This document shows, piece after piece, positions 8,428 to 18,711 of a DNA stretch of 64,000 nucleotides. Positions within the stretch are counted from its first letter, which is position 1. The number at the start of each line of letters is the position of its first letter. The notes beneath the pieces were generated by a model. That model saw only the letters and a program-made list of their open reading frames with translations, had not been told where the DNA came from and searched no databases. A program made the translations under genes and the position numbers. Source of the stretch: Actinoplanes regularis (GTDB taxonomy: Bacteria; Actinomycetota; Actinomycetes; Mycobacteriales; Micromonosporaceae); the NCBI RefSeq assembly GCF_900188005.1, contig NZ_FZNR01000001.1, positions 124,001 through 188,000 of the forward strand, in the 5' to 3' direction.

Positions 8428-10746
8428 TCAGCTCCTCAACCGCTGGTGTTCGGGATCGAACAGTGGCTCCGTCGCCACCGTGGCGGACAGCCTCCGGTCG
8501 AAGTATCCGATTTCCAGCTCCGTGCCGGGAACAGTCAGAGCGGCCGGTAACCAGGCGTACGCGATCGGCGCGCCGATCGTGTGCCCGAACGCCGCGCTGG
8601 TCACATGGCCGACCGGGGCCCCGTCGGCGTAGACGGGCTCCCGGCCCATCGGCACCGCCCCGGCGTCCGCGAGCACCAGGCAGGTCAGTCGCCGGTCCGG
8701 TGCCGGACCGGTGGCCAGGCCCGCCTGGTACAGGTCGTCCTCGCTGGTCATGTCGATGCCCCAGGCCCGATAGCCCTTCTCCAGGCGCAGGCTGGTGAAG
8801 GCGGCGCGACCGGCCGCGATCACCCCGTGCTCCTGACCCGCGGCCCAGAGCGTGTCCCAGAGCCGCAGGCCGTGGTCGGCCCGGGCGTAGATCTCCCAGC
8901 CGAGCTCGCCGACGTACGAGAGCCGGAGCATGGTCACCGGGACCGTACCGAGGTGACCCTCGCGGCACTGGAAGTAGCGGAACGCGCCCGGGGAGACGTC
9001 GATGTCGGTCAGCGGGGCGACCACGTCCCGGGCCCGTGGGCCCCACAGGCCGATCCCGCAGGTGCCGCCGGTCACGTCCCGGATCTCGACGCCGGCCGGG
9101 GCACGCCGCAGCAGCCAGTCCAGGTCGAGCGGTCCGTTGGCGCCGACCTGGAAGCGGTTCTCGGCGAGGCGGGCGACGGTGATGTCGCTGCGGATCCCCC
9201 CGGCCGGGTCGAGCAGCGTCGTGTAGACCACGCCGCCCACCTTGCGGTCCACGTCTCCGCTGGTCAGCTCCTGGAGGAAGGAGACCGGGCCGGTGACCTC
9301 AAGGCGGGTGAGCGGGGTCATGTCGTACATCGCGACGCGCTCGCGGGTGATCCGGGCCTCGGTCTCGGCGATCGGGGACCAGTGCCGGGACGACCATTCG
9401 TCGCGGGCGCGCGGCGCGGGTGGGGGCGGGTTGGCGGCGTACCAGAGCGGGCGTTCCCACCCGGTCGCCGCCGCCTCGCCGAAGACCGCGCCGAGCTCGG
9501 TCTGCCGGGCGTGGAACGGGCTGACCCGCAGGTTCCGCACCGACGGCGGGTCCAGCGGGTGGACGATGTCGTAGACCTCGGCGAAGCTACGGATCGCCCT
9601 CTCGAATACGTAGGCCGGGGCCAGCTGTGCCGGGTCGAACCGGTTGAGGTCGCATTCGTGCAGGTCGAGTGAGGATCGTCCGGTGACCATCCACTCGGCG
9701 ACGGCACGAGCCGCGCCGGCCGAGTGGGTCACCCAGATCGCCTCGGCGGTCCAGAAGCCGGACAGCTCACGGGCCTCGCCGAGCAGCGGGAAGCCGTCGG
9801 CGGTGAACGAGAAGACGCCGTTGAAGCCGTCGACGATCCGTTTCGGACCGAGCGCCGGCAGCAGGTCGACGGCGGCGTCCCAGGACTCCGAGAAAGTGTC
9901 GGGGGTGAACGGCATCATCGAGGGGTGCTCGCCGCCGGGCAGGTCGGCGAGCTCGACGGGCATGGGTTCGTGCAGGTAGGAGCCGATGCCCACGGCTTCG
10001 CCGTGGGCCCGGAAATAGAGGTCACGATCCTGGTGACGGAGGATGGGGAGGTCGTCGTGGGCGCCGACCCCATCGGTACGGACATACTGGTGCGCCATCG
10101 GAAGCAGCGGGATCGTGACTCCGGCGAGTTCGCCGATCCGCGGTCCCCAGAAACCCGCGCAGCTGACCACGATGTCGCAGGGGTACGTCTCATCGACGGT
10201 CCGCACCCCTGCGACCTTCCCACCGGCGCTCCGGATCTCGACCACTTCCGCGTCCGCGATGAACCGGGCGCCCCGGGCCGTCGCCCGCCTGGCCTGTGCC
10301 TCGCAGGCGGCCACCGCCGACGCCAGCCCGTCACCGGGCACGTGCAGCCCACCGAGCACCCGGTCGGAGTCCAGCAACGGAAACAGCGTGGCGGTGGCCG
10401 CCGGGTCCAGCACGGCCGAGGGGATCCCCCACGACTGTCCGAAGCCGAACCGCCGGTGCAGCTCGGCCAGCCGCGCCGGCGTCGTCGCCACCTCCAGGCT
10501 TCCGACCTGCCGGAAACACTCCAGCTCCAGGTACTTCTCCACGGTGTACCGCGCCATCCGCGCCATGGTCCGCGACGGGTTCGTCTGGAAGACCAGTCCG
10601 GGGGCGTGCGAGCTGGACCCGCCGGTGACGAAGAGCGGGCCCCGCTCCAGCACGGTGACGCCGGTCCAGCCGCGTGCGGTCAGCTCGTCCGCGAGGGCGC
10701 AGCCGACGATGCCGGCCCCGATGATCACGACCCGCGGTCCGGGCAT
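8428..10746 (-). CDS. Dimethylglycine dehydrogenase/oxidase with folate-binding C-terminal domain
   Basis: 772 residues in the order FAD oxidoreductase (about 1-370), central FAO-type domain (about 370-430) and GcvT-like aminomethyltransferase domains (about 430-770). [20 protein letters not shown] binds FAD and [13 protein letters not shown] contains His47, the residue equivalent to the covalent flavin-binding histidine in dimethylglycine oxidases. The GcvT part ([28 protein letters not shown]) accepts the released one-carbon unit on tetrahydrofolate. Product is sarcosine, used by the next gene. Spaced three bases from the lipoprotein gene before it. The exact electron acceptor (O2 or ETF) cannot be told. 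Confidence 0.88.
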   Translation of the reverse strand: MPGPRVVIIGAGIVGCALADELTARGWTGVTVLERGPLFVTGGSSSHAPGLVFQTNPSRTMARMARYTVEKYLELECFRQVGSLEVATTPARLAELHRRFGFGQSWGIPSAVLDPAATATLFPLLDSDRVLGGLHVPGDGLASAVAACEAQARRATARGARFIADAEVVEIRSAGGKVAGVRTVDETYPCDIVVSCAGFWGPRIGELAGVTIPLLPMAHQYVRTDGVGAHDDLPILRHQDRDLYFRAHGEAVGIGSYLHEPMPVELADLPGGEHPSMMPFTPDTFSESWDAAVDLLPALGPKRIVDGFNGVFSFTADGFPLLGEARELSGFWTAEAIWVTHSAGAARAVAEWMVTGRSSLDLHECDLNRFDPAQLAPAYVFERAIRSFAEVYDIVHPLDPPSVRNLRVSPFHARQTELGAVFGEAAATGWERPLWYAANPPPPAPRARDEWSSRHWSPIAETEARITRERVAMYDMTPLTRLEVTGPVSFLQELTSGDVDRKVGGVVYTTLLDPAGGIRSDITVARLAENRFQVGANGPLDLDWLLRRAPAGVEIRDVTGGTCGIGLWGPRARDVVAPLTDIDVSPGAFRYFQCREGHLGTVPVTMLRLSYVGELGWEIYARADHGLRLWDTLWAAGQEHGVIAAGRAAFTSLRLEKGYRAWGIDMTSEDDLYQAGLATGPAPDRRLTCLVLADAGAVPMGREPVYADGAPVGHVTSAAFGHTIGAPIAYAWLPAALTVPGTELEIGYFDRRLSATVATEPLFDPEHQRLRS

Positions 10747-10749
10747 CGG

Positions 10750-11706
10750 TCAGCTCCCCGCCGGGATCCAGGGCTTCCAGGTGGACTCGTGCTCCTTCAC
10801 CCACTTCTCGGCCGCCTGATCGGCGCTCATCCCCTGGTTGGTGAGGTAGTCCGAGACCAGGTTCTGGTCGTCGTTGGTCCAGGTGAAATTCTTGATCAGG
10901 CCGTACGCCGCGCCGCCCGTGTCGGCGAACTTCTTGCTGACGATCTTGTCCAGCTTGTAGTCGGGGTAGTCGCAGGCGACCTTCTTCGGGTCGGCGTCAC
11001 AACCCGCGCTGTACGCCGGCAGCTTCACCCGGGCGTACTTCTCCTTGGCGAACAGCCACTGCGGCTCGTAGAAGTAGAAGAGCAGCGGCTTCTTCTGCGC
11101 CGTGGCCTGCTGGGCCGCCTTGATCAGCGCCGCCTCGCTGCCGGAGTAGACCACCTTGTAGTTCAGCTTCAGGTTGCCGACCAGCGCCTCGTCGTTGGTG
11201 ACGTAGGACGGGTCGCCGTCCAGCAGCTGCCCCTTGCCGCCCGACTCGGAGGTCTTGAAGAGGTCGGCGTACTTGTTGAGGTTGTTCCAGTCGGTGATGT
11301 CCGGGTGCTCGTCGGCCAGCCACTGCGGGACGTACCAGCCGATCACCCCGGTGTTGCCGGTCGGCCCGGCCTCCACCGCGACCTTCTTCTCCTCGATGTA
11401 GGTCTTCTTCAGGTCGTCGTGGCCCCAGTTCTCCACGATCGCGTCCACCTCGCCGGTCTCGAAGCCCTGCCAGGAGATCTCCTCCTTCAGGTTCTTCTTC
11501 TCCACGGTGTACCCGAGCTGGTGCTCCAGCAGGTAGGCGAGGACGTCGGCGTTCGCCTCGTACCCGACCCACGGGTTGATCGCCAGTTTGACGGTGCCCT
11601 TGCTCCCGGCGCTGGGCTTGTTGTCCCCCGCGTCCGACTTGGCGCCGCCGCAACCGGCGAGCAGGAGCGTGACGACCATAGCAATGGACAGTTGTCGATT
11701 TTTCAT
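10750..11706 (-). CDS. opuAC: Glycine betaine/choline ABC transporter substrate-binding lipoprotein
   Basis: 318 residues. The N-terminus MKNRQLSIAMVVTLLLAGCG is a lipoprotein signal with lipobox LLAGC (Cys19). The body is an OpuAC-type domain: VKLAINPWVGYEANADVLAY and IVENWGHDDLKKTYIEE; aromatic residues such as those in NPWVGYE and GWYVPQW fit a cage for quaternary amines. It feeds the permease just upstream: its ATG shares one base with the permease stop (TGATG), so the two are coupled. Lysine content and AT content are a little above those of its neighbours, normal for secreted binding proteins. Ligand could be betaine, choline or both. Confidence 0.88.
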   Translation of the reverse strand: MKNRQLSIAMVVTLLLAGCGGAKSDAGDNKPSAGSKGTVKLAINPWVGYEANADVLAYLLEHQLGYTVEKKNLKEEISWQGFETGEVDAIVENWGHDDLKKTYIEEKKVAVEAGPTGNTGVIGWYVPQWLADEHPDITDWNNLNKYADLFKTSESGGKGQLLDGDPSYVTNDEALVGNLKLNYKVVYSGSEAALIKAAQQATAQKKPLLFYFYEPQWLFAKEKYARVKLPAYSAGCDADPKKVACDYPDYKLDKIVSKKFADTGGAAYGLIKNFTWTNDDQNLVSDYLTNQGMSADQAAEKWVKEHESTWKPWIPAGS

Positions 11707-13601
11707 CAAGAAGGACCCTTCGCGCGGTGGAAACCTTGAGTGAGGCGGTCCAGCAGGACGCCGAGCAGAACGATCGCGAGGCCGGCGGCCAGTCCCCGGC
11801 CGAAGTCCTCGCGCTGGGAGAACCCGGCGACCACGTCATAACCGAGCGCGCCGGCACCGACCAGGCCACCGACCACGACCATGGCGAGGACCATGACGAT
11901 CCCCTGGTTCGCGGCGAGCAGCAGGCCACCCCGGGCCATCGGCAGCTGCACCTTCCAGAGCAGCTGGCGCGGGGTCGATCCGGCGGAGAGCGCGGCTTCG
12001 ACGACGGTGGCCGGCACGTCCCGGATCCCGCGTTCGACCAGCCGGACCACCGGGGGGACGGCGTAGATGACGGCGGCCACGATCGCGGTGAACCGGCTGG
12101 CACCGAAGAGCGCCACGGCCGGCAGCAGGTAGACGAAGGACGGCATGGTCTGCGCGGCGTCCAGCACCGGCCGCGTGATCGCGGCGAGCCGGTCGTGGCG
12201 GGCGCTGAGCACCCCGGCGGCAATCCCGAGCAGCATCGTCAGCGCGGTCGCGACCAGCACCGTCGCCAGGGTCTGCATCGAGTGCTGATAGAGCCCCAGC
12301 GCGGACAGCCCAGCCGCGGCGGCTCCGGCGATCAGCGCGGCGCGCCAGCCCGCGACCAGCAGCCCGAACCCGAGCACCGCCAGCGTGAACAGCCACCACG
12401 GGGTGGTCACCAGCAGGTTCTCCAGCGGGTTCAGCAGCACCGTGCTGATCGTGTTCTTCAGCCCCTCGGTGCTGTCGTACCAGTGCAGCTCGACCCAGGA
12501 GGTCAGGTCGTTGACCGGCTTCGCGAAGGAGATCCGCGGCAGGCCGTCCGGGATCGGCAGGACGGCGATCACGGCGGCTGCGGCCAGCACCGGCACGGCG
12601 ATCCGCCAGTCGCGGCGCCGCCGCCGGGCCGCGGCCGTGGTGACCCGGTCCAGCACGATCGCCATGATCACGATGGCCAGCCCGGCGTCGAACGCGGCGC
12701 CGACGTTCACCCGCTCCAGCGCCCGCAGGATGTTGACCCCCAGGCCGGGCGCGTCGATCAGCGCGGTCACCACCACCATGGAGAGCGCCATCATGATCGT
12801 CTGGTTGACCGCGAGGACCAGGGTCGGGCGGGCCATCGGCAACCGGACCTTGGTGAGCAGCTGGCGGCGGGTCGAGCCCAGGGCGGTGGCCGCCTCGACC
12901 GCGCTCGGAGCCACCCCGGCGATGCCGAGCTCGGTGATCCGGATGGTGACCGGCACCGCGTAGATCAGCGTGGCGACCACCGCGGCCGGCGAGCCGATCA
13001 GGAAGAGCAGGGTCATCGGCGCCAGATAGGCGAAGGTCGGCAGGATCTGCATGACGTCGAGCAGCGGGCGCAGGGCCGCGCCGACCCAGCGCACCCGGGC
13101 GGCCAGGATGCCGAGCGGCACGCCGATCAGCACCGAGAGCAGCACCGCGGTCAAGGTCAGCGCGAGCGTGTCGACGCTCTCCGGCCAGAGACCGAGCAGG
13201 CCGAAACCGAGGAGACCGGCGACGGCGAGCAACGCCGTGCGCCAGCCACCGAGGACGAAGGCGATCGCGCCGGCGATCGCGACCAGGCCGGCGAGGCCGA
13301 GCCCCGCCAGGGCCGCCCGGACCACGTCGACCAGCAGGCGGACCCCCAGGCGCAGGTAGTTCACGCCGTACAGGAAGACCGGGTGGGTGTCGCGGTTCGC
13401 GTCCACCCAGTCGCGGACGTCGCCGAGGAACCGGAACGCCGCCGCGTCCGGGGCGTCCGCGGCCGCCGTCGTGTGAAAGACCAGATACGCGACCACGGTC
13501 GCGACGATCAGGATCCCGCTTACGGTACGTCCGGTCGCTCGCCTTCGCGGGCTCTCCGGCTCGGCCACGTCGGACGTCGGTCTGGTGAGGACAGCGGTCA
13601 T
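11706..13601 (-). CDS. opuAB: Double-domain permease of betaine/choline ABC importer
   Basis: 631 residues, about twice the size of a usual OpuAB/ProW subunit. Two BPD_transp_1 domains are arranged in tandem: one around residues 140-330 (EAATALGSTRRQLLTKVRLP, the EAA loop) and a second around 440-625 (EAALSAGSTPRQLLWKVQLP). Each EAA loop should contact one ATPase copy, so a single chain would form the whole pore. The ATG at 13601 follows AAGGAGG. The start and its ribosome-binding site are part of an 89-bp tandem duplication that separates it from the ATPase gene. Confidence 0.88.
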   Translation of the reverse strand: MTAVLTRPTSDVAEPESPRRRATGRTVSGILIVATVVAYLVFHTTAAADAPDAAAFRFLGDVRDWVDANRDTHPVFLYGVNYLRLGVRLLVDVVRAALAGLGLAGLVAIAGAIAFVLGGWRTALLAVAGLLGFGLLGLWPESVDTLALTLTAVLLSVLIGVPLGILAARVRWVGAALRPLLDVMQILPTFAYLAPMTLLFLIGSPAAVVATLIYAVPVTIRITELGIAGVAPSAVEAATALGSTRRQLLTKVRLPMARPTLVLAVNQTIMMALSMVVVTALIDAPGLGVNILRALERVNVGAAFDAGLAIVIMAIVLDRVTTAAARRRRRDWRIAVPVLAAAAVIAVLPIPDGLPRISFAKPVNDLTSWVELHWYDSTEGLKNTISTVLLNPLENLLVTTPWWLFTLAVLGFGLLVAGWRAALIAGAAAAGLSALGLYQHSMQTLATVLVATALTMLLGIAAGVLSARHDRLAAITRPVLDAAQTMPSFVYLLPAVALFGASRFTAIVAAVIYAVPPVVRLVERGIRDVPATVVEAALSAGSTPRQLLWKVQLPMARGGLLLAANQGIVMVLAMVVVGGLVGAGALGYDVVAGFSQREDFGRGLAAGLAIVLLGVLLDRLTQGFHRAKGPS

Positions 13602-13771
13602 GCTGTGCCCTCCTTGGCATGCCCTTCCGGCCCTCGCCTGCAGCGTTGTCGTTCAGCGCGACGTAGGTGCCGCTCGGTGCAGGCGGTCATGCTGTGCCCT
13701 CCTTGGCATGCCCTTCTGGCCCTCGCCTGCAGCGTTGTCGTTCAGCGCGACGTGGGTGCCGCTCGGTGCAG
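13594..13771. repeat. 89-bp tandem duplication between ATPase and permease genes
   Basis: Two 89-bp units (13594-13682 and 13683-13771) differ at two positions only, and the first nine bases recur a third time at 13772. Each unit carries, on the minus strand, an AAGGAGG ribosome-binding site and an ATGACCGC start. Translation of the permease therefore has three similar starts in a row, of which only the last opens into the permease. Confidence 0.95.
13598..13690 (-). CDS. Mini-ORF 2 (30 codons) in tandem duplication
   Basis: This is the second copy of the 30-codon frame. It differs from mini-ORF 1 by Leu for Pro at residue 9 and has its own AAGGAGG site. Its TGA overlaps the permease ATG (ATGA). 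Together the two make a coupled chain from ATPase to permease. I know no family for it. Confidence 0.35.
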   Translation of the reverse strand: MTACTERHLRRAERQRCRRGPEGHAKEGTA

Positions 13772-13775
13772 GCGG

Positions 13776-13779
<4 letters not shown>
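13687..13779 (-). CDS. Mini-ORF 1 (30 codons) in tandem duplication
   Basis: ATG 13779 overlaps the ATPase stop (ATGA) and opens a 30-codon frame beginning [20 protein letters not shown], rich in Arg and Cys, ending GHAKEGTA. Its stop overlaps the ATG of the second mini-ORF, again as ATGA. There is no strong ribosome-binding site of its own, so it would depend on coupling to the ATPase. Whether a peptide is made is unknown; it may serve only to carry ribosomes towards the permease. Confidence 0.35.
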
Positions 13780-14810
<1,031 letters not shown>

Positions 14811-14814
14811 CGGG

Positions 14815-16326
14815 TCACCTCCGCCGGATCAGGTCGGCGGCCCGCTCGCCGATCATCAGCACCAGCACCATCGGATTGACCGTGGGCATGGTGGGGAAGA
14901 TCGAGGCGTCCGCGACGCGTACGTTCTCGAAACCGCGCAGGCGCAGGTCCGGGCCGACCACCGCGCCCGGGTCGTCGGCGGCGCCCATCCGGCAGGTTCC
15001 GGCCGGGTGGTAGACGGTGTGGTGCACGGCCCGCCCGTACGCGGAAAGCTCCTCGGTCGTGCGGAGCAGCGGGCCGGGGGCGATCTCGCGGGCGATCCAC
15101 GACGCGAACGGCTCGGTGGCGGCCACCTGGCGAGCCAGCCGCAGGCCGTCCACGATGGTCTGCTCGTCGTAACCGTCCGGGTCGGTGAAGTAGCGGAAGT
15201 CCAGCAGCGGCTTGGTCACCGGATCAGAATCGGCCAGCGTCAGCCGGCCGACGCTGCACGGGCGGGGCACGTTCGGGGTCATCCCGAAGCCGTGCGCCGG
15301 CACGTCGTAACCGAGTCGCGCGGTGTTGACCGTGAACGGGATCTGGTACAGGTGGAACATCAGGTCCGGGCGGCTGTCGGACGGGTCACGCCGGATGAAG
15401 AGCCCGGCGTCGGCGTCCATCACCGACATCGGCGGAAGCGGCCGGCTCGCCTCCCAGAGGATCAGCGACTCCGGGTGGTCCAGCAGGTTCTCACCGACCC
15501 CGGGCAGGTCGAGGCGGACCGGGAGGCCGAGCCGTTTCAGGTCGCCGGCCGGGCCGATCCCGGAGAGCAGCAGCAGTCGCGGGGTGTCCACGGCGCCGGC
15601 GCAGAGGACGTATTCGTGCCGGGCCCGGACCAGCCGGTCGCCATCGGCCGTCCGGACCGTCACGCCACGCTCCGGATCCAGGTGATACGCCCAGGTCTCG
15701 GTCATGATCGTGAGATTCGGCCGGTCCAGGTGCGGGTGCAGGTAGGCGACCGAGGCCGAGGACCGGATCCCGGTCTCCGGGTGGTACCCGACCGGTAGGA
15801 AGCCGGCCCCGTCGCTGAACGGCGCGGCGTTGAAGTCGTCGTACACCGGCACGCCGAGCGCGGTGTGACAGGCGGCCACGAAGTCGGCGGCGAGCGGATT
15901 GCGGTCCTTCTCCGCGACCCGCGTGATGTTGATGGCCAGCCTCTTCCAGTACGGCAGCATCTCCTCGGCCGACCAGCCGGTCGCGCCGGCCGCCACCCAG
16001 TCGGCGAAATCCGCCGCGGGCGGCAGGAGACTGATCATGGTGTTGTGCGAGGAACAGCCGCCGAGCACCCGGGCCCGGGAGTGCCGAATCCGCGAGTTGC
16101 CGCGCGGTTGGGGAACGGTCGGATAGTCGTAGTCGAATTCGGTCTCCAGCAGGCTCAACCAGTTCCGGAGCAGGAGAACCCGCTGGTCCCCGACATCGGA
16201 CGGGCCGCCCTCCAGCACGCAGACCGAGAGGCTCGGGTCCGCCGAAAGCCGCGACGCCACCACCGAACCGGCCGTGCCACCGCCGACGATCACCACGTCG
16301 TACTCGATGGTTTCCAGTTCCGTCAC
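14815..16326 (-). CDS. betA: GMC oxidoreductase, choline dehydrogenase-like
   Basis: 503 residues from a GTG. The FAD-binding start is [20 protein letters not shown], with the second GMC signature [19 protein letters not shown]; catalytic-site residues lie in [13 protein letters not shown] (His) and [18 protein letters not shown] (Asn). BetA-type enzymes oxidise choline to betaine aldehyde and on to glycine betaine, which fits the six downstream betaine genes. A separate betaine aldehyde dehydrogenase is absent, so this enzyme may do both steps. It is first in the operon. GAGGGG sits very close to the GTG, and no in-frame ATG precedes the FAD motif. Another alcohol substrate cannot be excluded. 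Confidence 0.82.
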   Translation of the reverse strand: MTELETIEYDVVIVGGGTAGSVVASRLSADPSLSVCVLEGGPSDVGDQRVLLLRNWLSLLETEFDYDYPTVPQPRGNSRIRHSRARVLGGCSSHNTMISLLPPAADFADWVAAGATGWSAEEMLPYWKRLAINITRVAEKDRNPLAADFVAACHTALGVPVYDDFNAAPFSDGAGFLPVGYHPETGIRSSASVAYLHPHLDRPNLTIMTETWAYHLDPERGVTVRTADGDRLVRARHEYVLCAGAVDTPRLLLLSGIGPAGDLKRLGLPVRLDLPGVGENLLDHPESLILWEASRPLPPMSVMDADAGLFIRRDPSDSRPDLMFHLYQIPFTVNTARLGYDVPAHGFGMTPNVPRPCSVGRLTLADSDPVTKPLLDFRYFTDPDGYDEQTIVDGLRLARQVAATEPFASWIAREIAPGPLLRTTEELSAYGRAVHHTVYHPAGTCRMGAADDPGAVVGPDLRLRGFENVRVADASIFPTMPTVNPMVLVLMIGERAADLIRRR

Positions 16327-16936
16327 CCCTCGCCGCGCCGTCGACCAATGATCAACATAACAATGTCGGCGGTCAATGGGGTTCGGTTTCTTTTACGCCT
16401 GTGCAACAACCCTGGCATACCGCCACTGTCGATCATGGACGCCGCCTCCGCCCTCCCGCGCGGCGGCCGGCCCCGGGCGGACCTCCATCGGCGGGCGGTG
16501 ACATCGCCCGGCGCCGCCCGCCGCCGCACGGCACTATTCCTCCAGGCCGCCGAACCATTCCCGAAATGCATCCCCCAAGGTGGCCGGGAACTGCACGCGC
16601 GGAGGATCGCCGGGACCCGAAAAAGTTGGCAGACTTCTCGGCGGGAGCCCGGACCGGCCGGGCCCGGTCGTGTCGAGGCGTTGCGGGACGTTTACTCTGC
16701 GCGTGGGCTGTGGTTGAGTTAGGCCAGGTCAGCGAAGTTTCCCGTGATCGCGTTGAACTCTCGGCATCATCCGTTCGGTGGATGTCCGGGGTTCACGACC
16801 CCTCCCATATTTTTTCTTTAAGTTTTGGTCGCGAGATCCTTAATTCTCGTTCGGGAATTGCTTTCTGTGAGAGGTGCTCCTAACGTCTGGGCGTCGGCGC
16901 CACGTAATGGCGAACGCCACACTCGAAAGGCACGTC
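16327..16936. other. Intergenic region between betaine operon and surface-protein gene
   Basis: About 600 bp with divergent flanking genes, so it must hold promoters for both. I see no convincing ORF. The base composition drops to AT-rich around 16805-16860 (TATTTTTTCTTTAAG), unusual for this genome. A GGGG/CCCC hairpin with a 7-base loop (16788-16802) precedes the T-rich run and looks like an intrinsic terminator or leader attenuator for the plus-strand gene. No betI-like regulator gene lies here. Confidence 0.5.
16788..16820 (+). terminator. Possible leader terminator upstream of surface-protein gene
   Basis: GGGG (16788-16791) pairs with CCCC (16799-16802) around a 7-base loop, with one mismatch-free stem only four pairs long, followed within ten bases by a run of six T and a further TTT. 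T-runs are rare in this genome. The site is about 120 bases upstream of the start at 16937, so it could end a short leader transcript. Confidence 0.3.
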
Positions 16937-18340
16937 ATGGGAAGCTCGGGTCACCGTCGTACCGGTCTTGCGGCCGCCGGGTCGGGACGCGGTCGACTGC
17001 TGGCCGTCGGGGCCGTGGTCGTCGCCGTCGGAGGCGCGATCGGGTTCGCCCAGTTGTCGCACGCCGACGAACAGCCGCAGACCAAAGCCGCCAGCGAGAG
17101 CGGGCGCGGCAAGGTCGTCAACGGGCAGACGATCCTCACCGACACCTGCATCGACAGCAACCTGCTGGCGCACGACGGCTTCCAGAAGGGCGACCGCTGC
17201 GTCTCCACCGAGTTCGGTGAGGTGGCCTCGGCGGCGAACGACGCGTCCCTGCTGATCACCCAGGCGCCCCGGGTGGTGGCGCCCAACACGCCGTTCACGC
17301 TCCAGGTCAGCACCCGGAACCTGATCCGCGACCGCTTCCTGGCTGCCGGCCAGGGTGGGTACTACGTGGAGTCCAGCGTTCTGCAGAACGGGATCGTCCG
17401 CGGACACTTCCACACCGCGTGCCGGATGCTCGCCAGCACCAACACGGCGCCGGACCCGCAGCCGGTGCCGGCTTTCTTCGTGGCCACCGAGGACAAGAAG
17501 GGCGGGCGGACGCCCGACTTCGTGACCATCCAGGTGCCGGGCCTGCCGACCGAGGGCACGGCGCAGTGCGCGTCGTGGGCCGGTGACGGTTCGCACCGTA
17601 CGCCGATGATGGAGCGCGCCAACCAGACGCCGGCGATCGACGCCGTGCGGATCACCGTTCGCGCCGGCGCCGGTGGCGGCAACAACAACGGTGGCAACAA
17701 CAACGGTGGCAACCAGGGTGGCGGCAACCAGAACAACGGCGGCAACCAGAACAACAACACCGGTGGGAACAACAACACCGGGGGCAACAACAACACCGGG
17801 AACAACACGAACACCGGGACCGCGACGCCCAAGGCGACGGCCACCACCAAGGCCACGGTGAAGGCGACCGTCAAGCCGGAGAGCACCAAGAACACCACTG
17901 GGAACGACTCCGACGAGGAGACCCAGGCCACCACGAAGACCACCGTCAAGCCGACCGCGAAGGCGACGACCAAGGCGACGGTCAAGCCGACCACGACGAA
18001 GTCCACCACCTCGTCGAACTCCGGCTCCTCCTCGGACGACTCCTCCTCGGACTCGGACGACACGGCCGCTCCGGCTGAGACCAAGAACCCGGAGCCGCAG
18101 TCGACCGAGAGCGAGAACGTCGGCGCGGCGTCCGACTACGGCGTCGACGTCGGCGCGCCGGACGAGGCCGCTCCGGCCAGCACCTCCGGTCAGCAGCTCG
18201 CCGAGCCGCCGGCCACCGACAATGGTGGGCCGTTCTCGCTGGTGAGCGCGCACCCGGCCTGGTTCGGAGGCGGTGCGGTGCTGGTCCTGCTGGCGATCAT
18301 CGGGTTCGCCTTCTCCCGGTCCCGGCCGCAGCGCTACTGA
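16937..18340 (+). CDS. Wall-spanning surface protein with Asn/Gly and Thr/Lys repeats
   Basis: 467 residues from ATG 16937 (GAAAGG six bases upstream; ATG 16907 is a weaker option). A basic N-terminus and hydrophobic segment (AVGAVVVAVGGAIGFAQ) act as a signal. A globular domain of about 190 residues with paired cysteines follows (TDTCIDSN, GDRCVST, TACRML, TAQCAS). Then comes an N/G-rich tract (NNNGGNNNGGN...), a T/K/A tract with repeated KATVKPT units and an S/D tract. A C-terminal helix (GGGAVLVLLAIIGFAFS) and RSRPQRY tail anchor it. The order suits a protein crossing the cell wall with its N-terminal domain outside. No LPXTG motif; function unknown. Confidence 0.75.
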   Translation: MGSSGHRRTGLAAAGSGRGRLLAVGAVVVAVGGAIGFAQLSHADEQPQTKAASESGRGKVVNGQTILTDTCIDSNLLAHDGFQKGDRCVSTEFGEVASAANDASLLITQAPRVVAPNTPFTLQVSTRNLIRDRFLAAGQGGYYVESSVLQNGIVRGHFHTACRMLASTNTAPDPQPVPAFFVATEDKKGGRTPDFVTIQVPGLPTEGTAQCASWAGDGSHRTPMMERANQTPAIDAVRITVRAGAGGGNNNGGNNNGGNQGGGNQNNGGNQNNNTGGNNNTGGNNNTGNNTNTGTATPKATATTKATVKATVKPESTKNTTGNDSDEETQATTKTTVKPTAKATTKATVKPTTTKSTTSSNSGSSSDDSSSDSDDTAAPAETKNPEPQSTESENVGAASDYGVDVGAPDEAAPASTSGQQLAEPPATDNGGPFSLVSAHPAWFGGGAVLVLLAIIGFAFSRSRPQRY

Positions 18341-18428
18341 TCCCGCACGCTCAGGCGGCGCCTCGGCGCCACTGATCAAACGCACGGGCGGTGCCCATGG
18401 CGTACGCGAAACCTCCTCCGCGTCGTCC

Positions 18429-18576
18429 GGCACCGCCCGCGTCGCGTTCCAAACCGATCGATTTCGACCCGGCACCGCCCGCGTCGCGTACCAAACCGAT
18501 CGATTTCGACCCGGCACCGCCCGCATCATGTCCCGAATCGATCAGCCTCAGCCAGGCACCGCCCGCAGCACATCGG
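18429..18576. repeat. 42-bp tandem repeat, about 3.5 copies
   Basis: Units start at 18429, 18471, 18513 and 18555, each opening with GGCACCGCCCGC. Units 1 and 2 differ at one base; unit 3 has diverged in its second half and unit 4 is partial. The array lies between the surface-protein stop and the iron box of the next gene. There are no unique spacers, so it is not a CRISPR array. Confidence 0.9.
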
Positions 18577-18659
18577 TCGATGGAATGCTCGGGAACATTT
18601 GTCGCCATCTGGTCCGAGAAGGCGAAGATTGCACACCGGGGGCGGTTGACAGCCCGGAA

Positions 18660-18678
18660 TAAGGGTAGCCTTACTTGC
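18660..18678 (+). promoter_or_regulatory. Iron-box-like operator upstream of siderophore-interacting protein
   Basis: TAAGGGTAGCCTTACTTGC matches 13 of 19 positions of the DmdR1/IdeR iron-box consensus (TTAGGTTAGGCTAACCTAA), including the AGG..TAG.CT.AC core. It lies 34 bases before the start codon of a siderophore-interacting protein gene, the expected place for iron-dependent repression. Confidence 0.65.
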
Positions 18679-18711
18679 CGGAGATCCGTCCACCGGCAGT
18701 GAGGTGCAGAC

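Larger units (their letters stand above)
18341..18711 (+). other. Intergenic region with tandem repeats and iron box
   Basis: This 371-bp gap holds the 42-bp repeats and the iron-box-like palindrome listed separately. A 103-codon frame runs across it (18391-18702) but its codons simply follow the repeat (PAPPASR-KPIDFD twice), so I do not call it a gene. Confidence 0.6.

Noticed and set aside
16327..16936. BetI-type regulator or operator for the betaine operon
   Set aside because: No regulator gene and no convincing dyad near the betA start.
18180..18260. Sortase anchor in the surface protein (LAEPPATDNGG)
   Set aside because: It does not fit LPXTG or LAXTG, and a plain transmembrane anchor with RSRPQRY tail explains the C-terminus.
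18429..18576. CRISPR-like array
   Set aside because: 42-bp units are directly adjacent and variable, without spacers.
18391..18702. 103-codon plus-strand frame over the 42-bp repeats
   Set aside because: Its content is dictated by the repeat and it runs through the iron box into the leader of the next gene.
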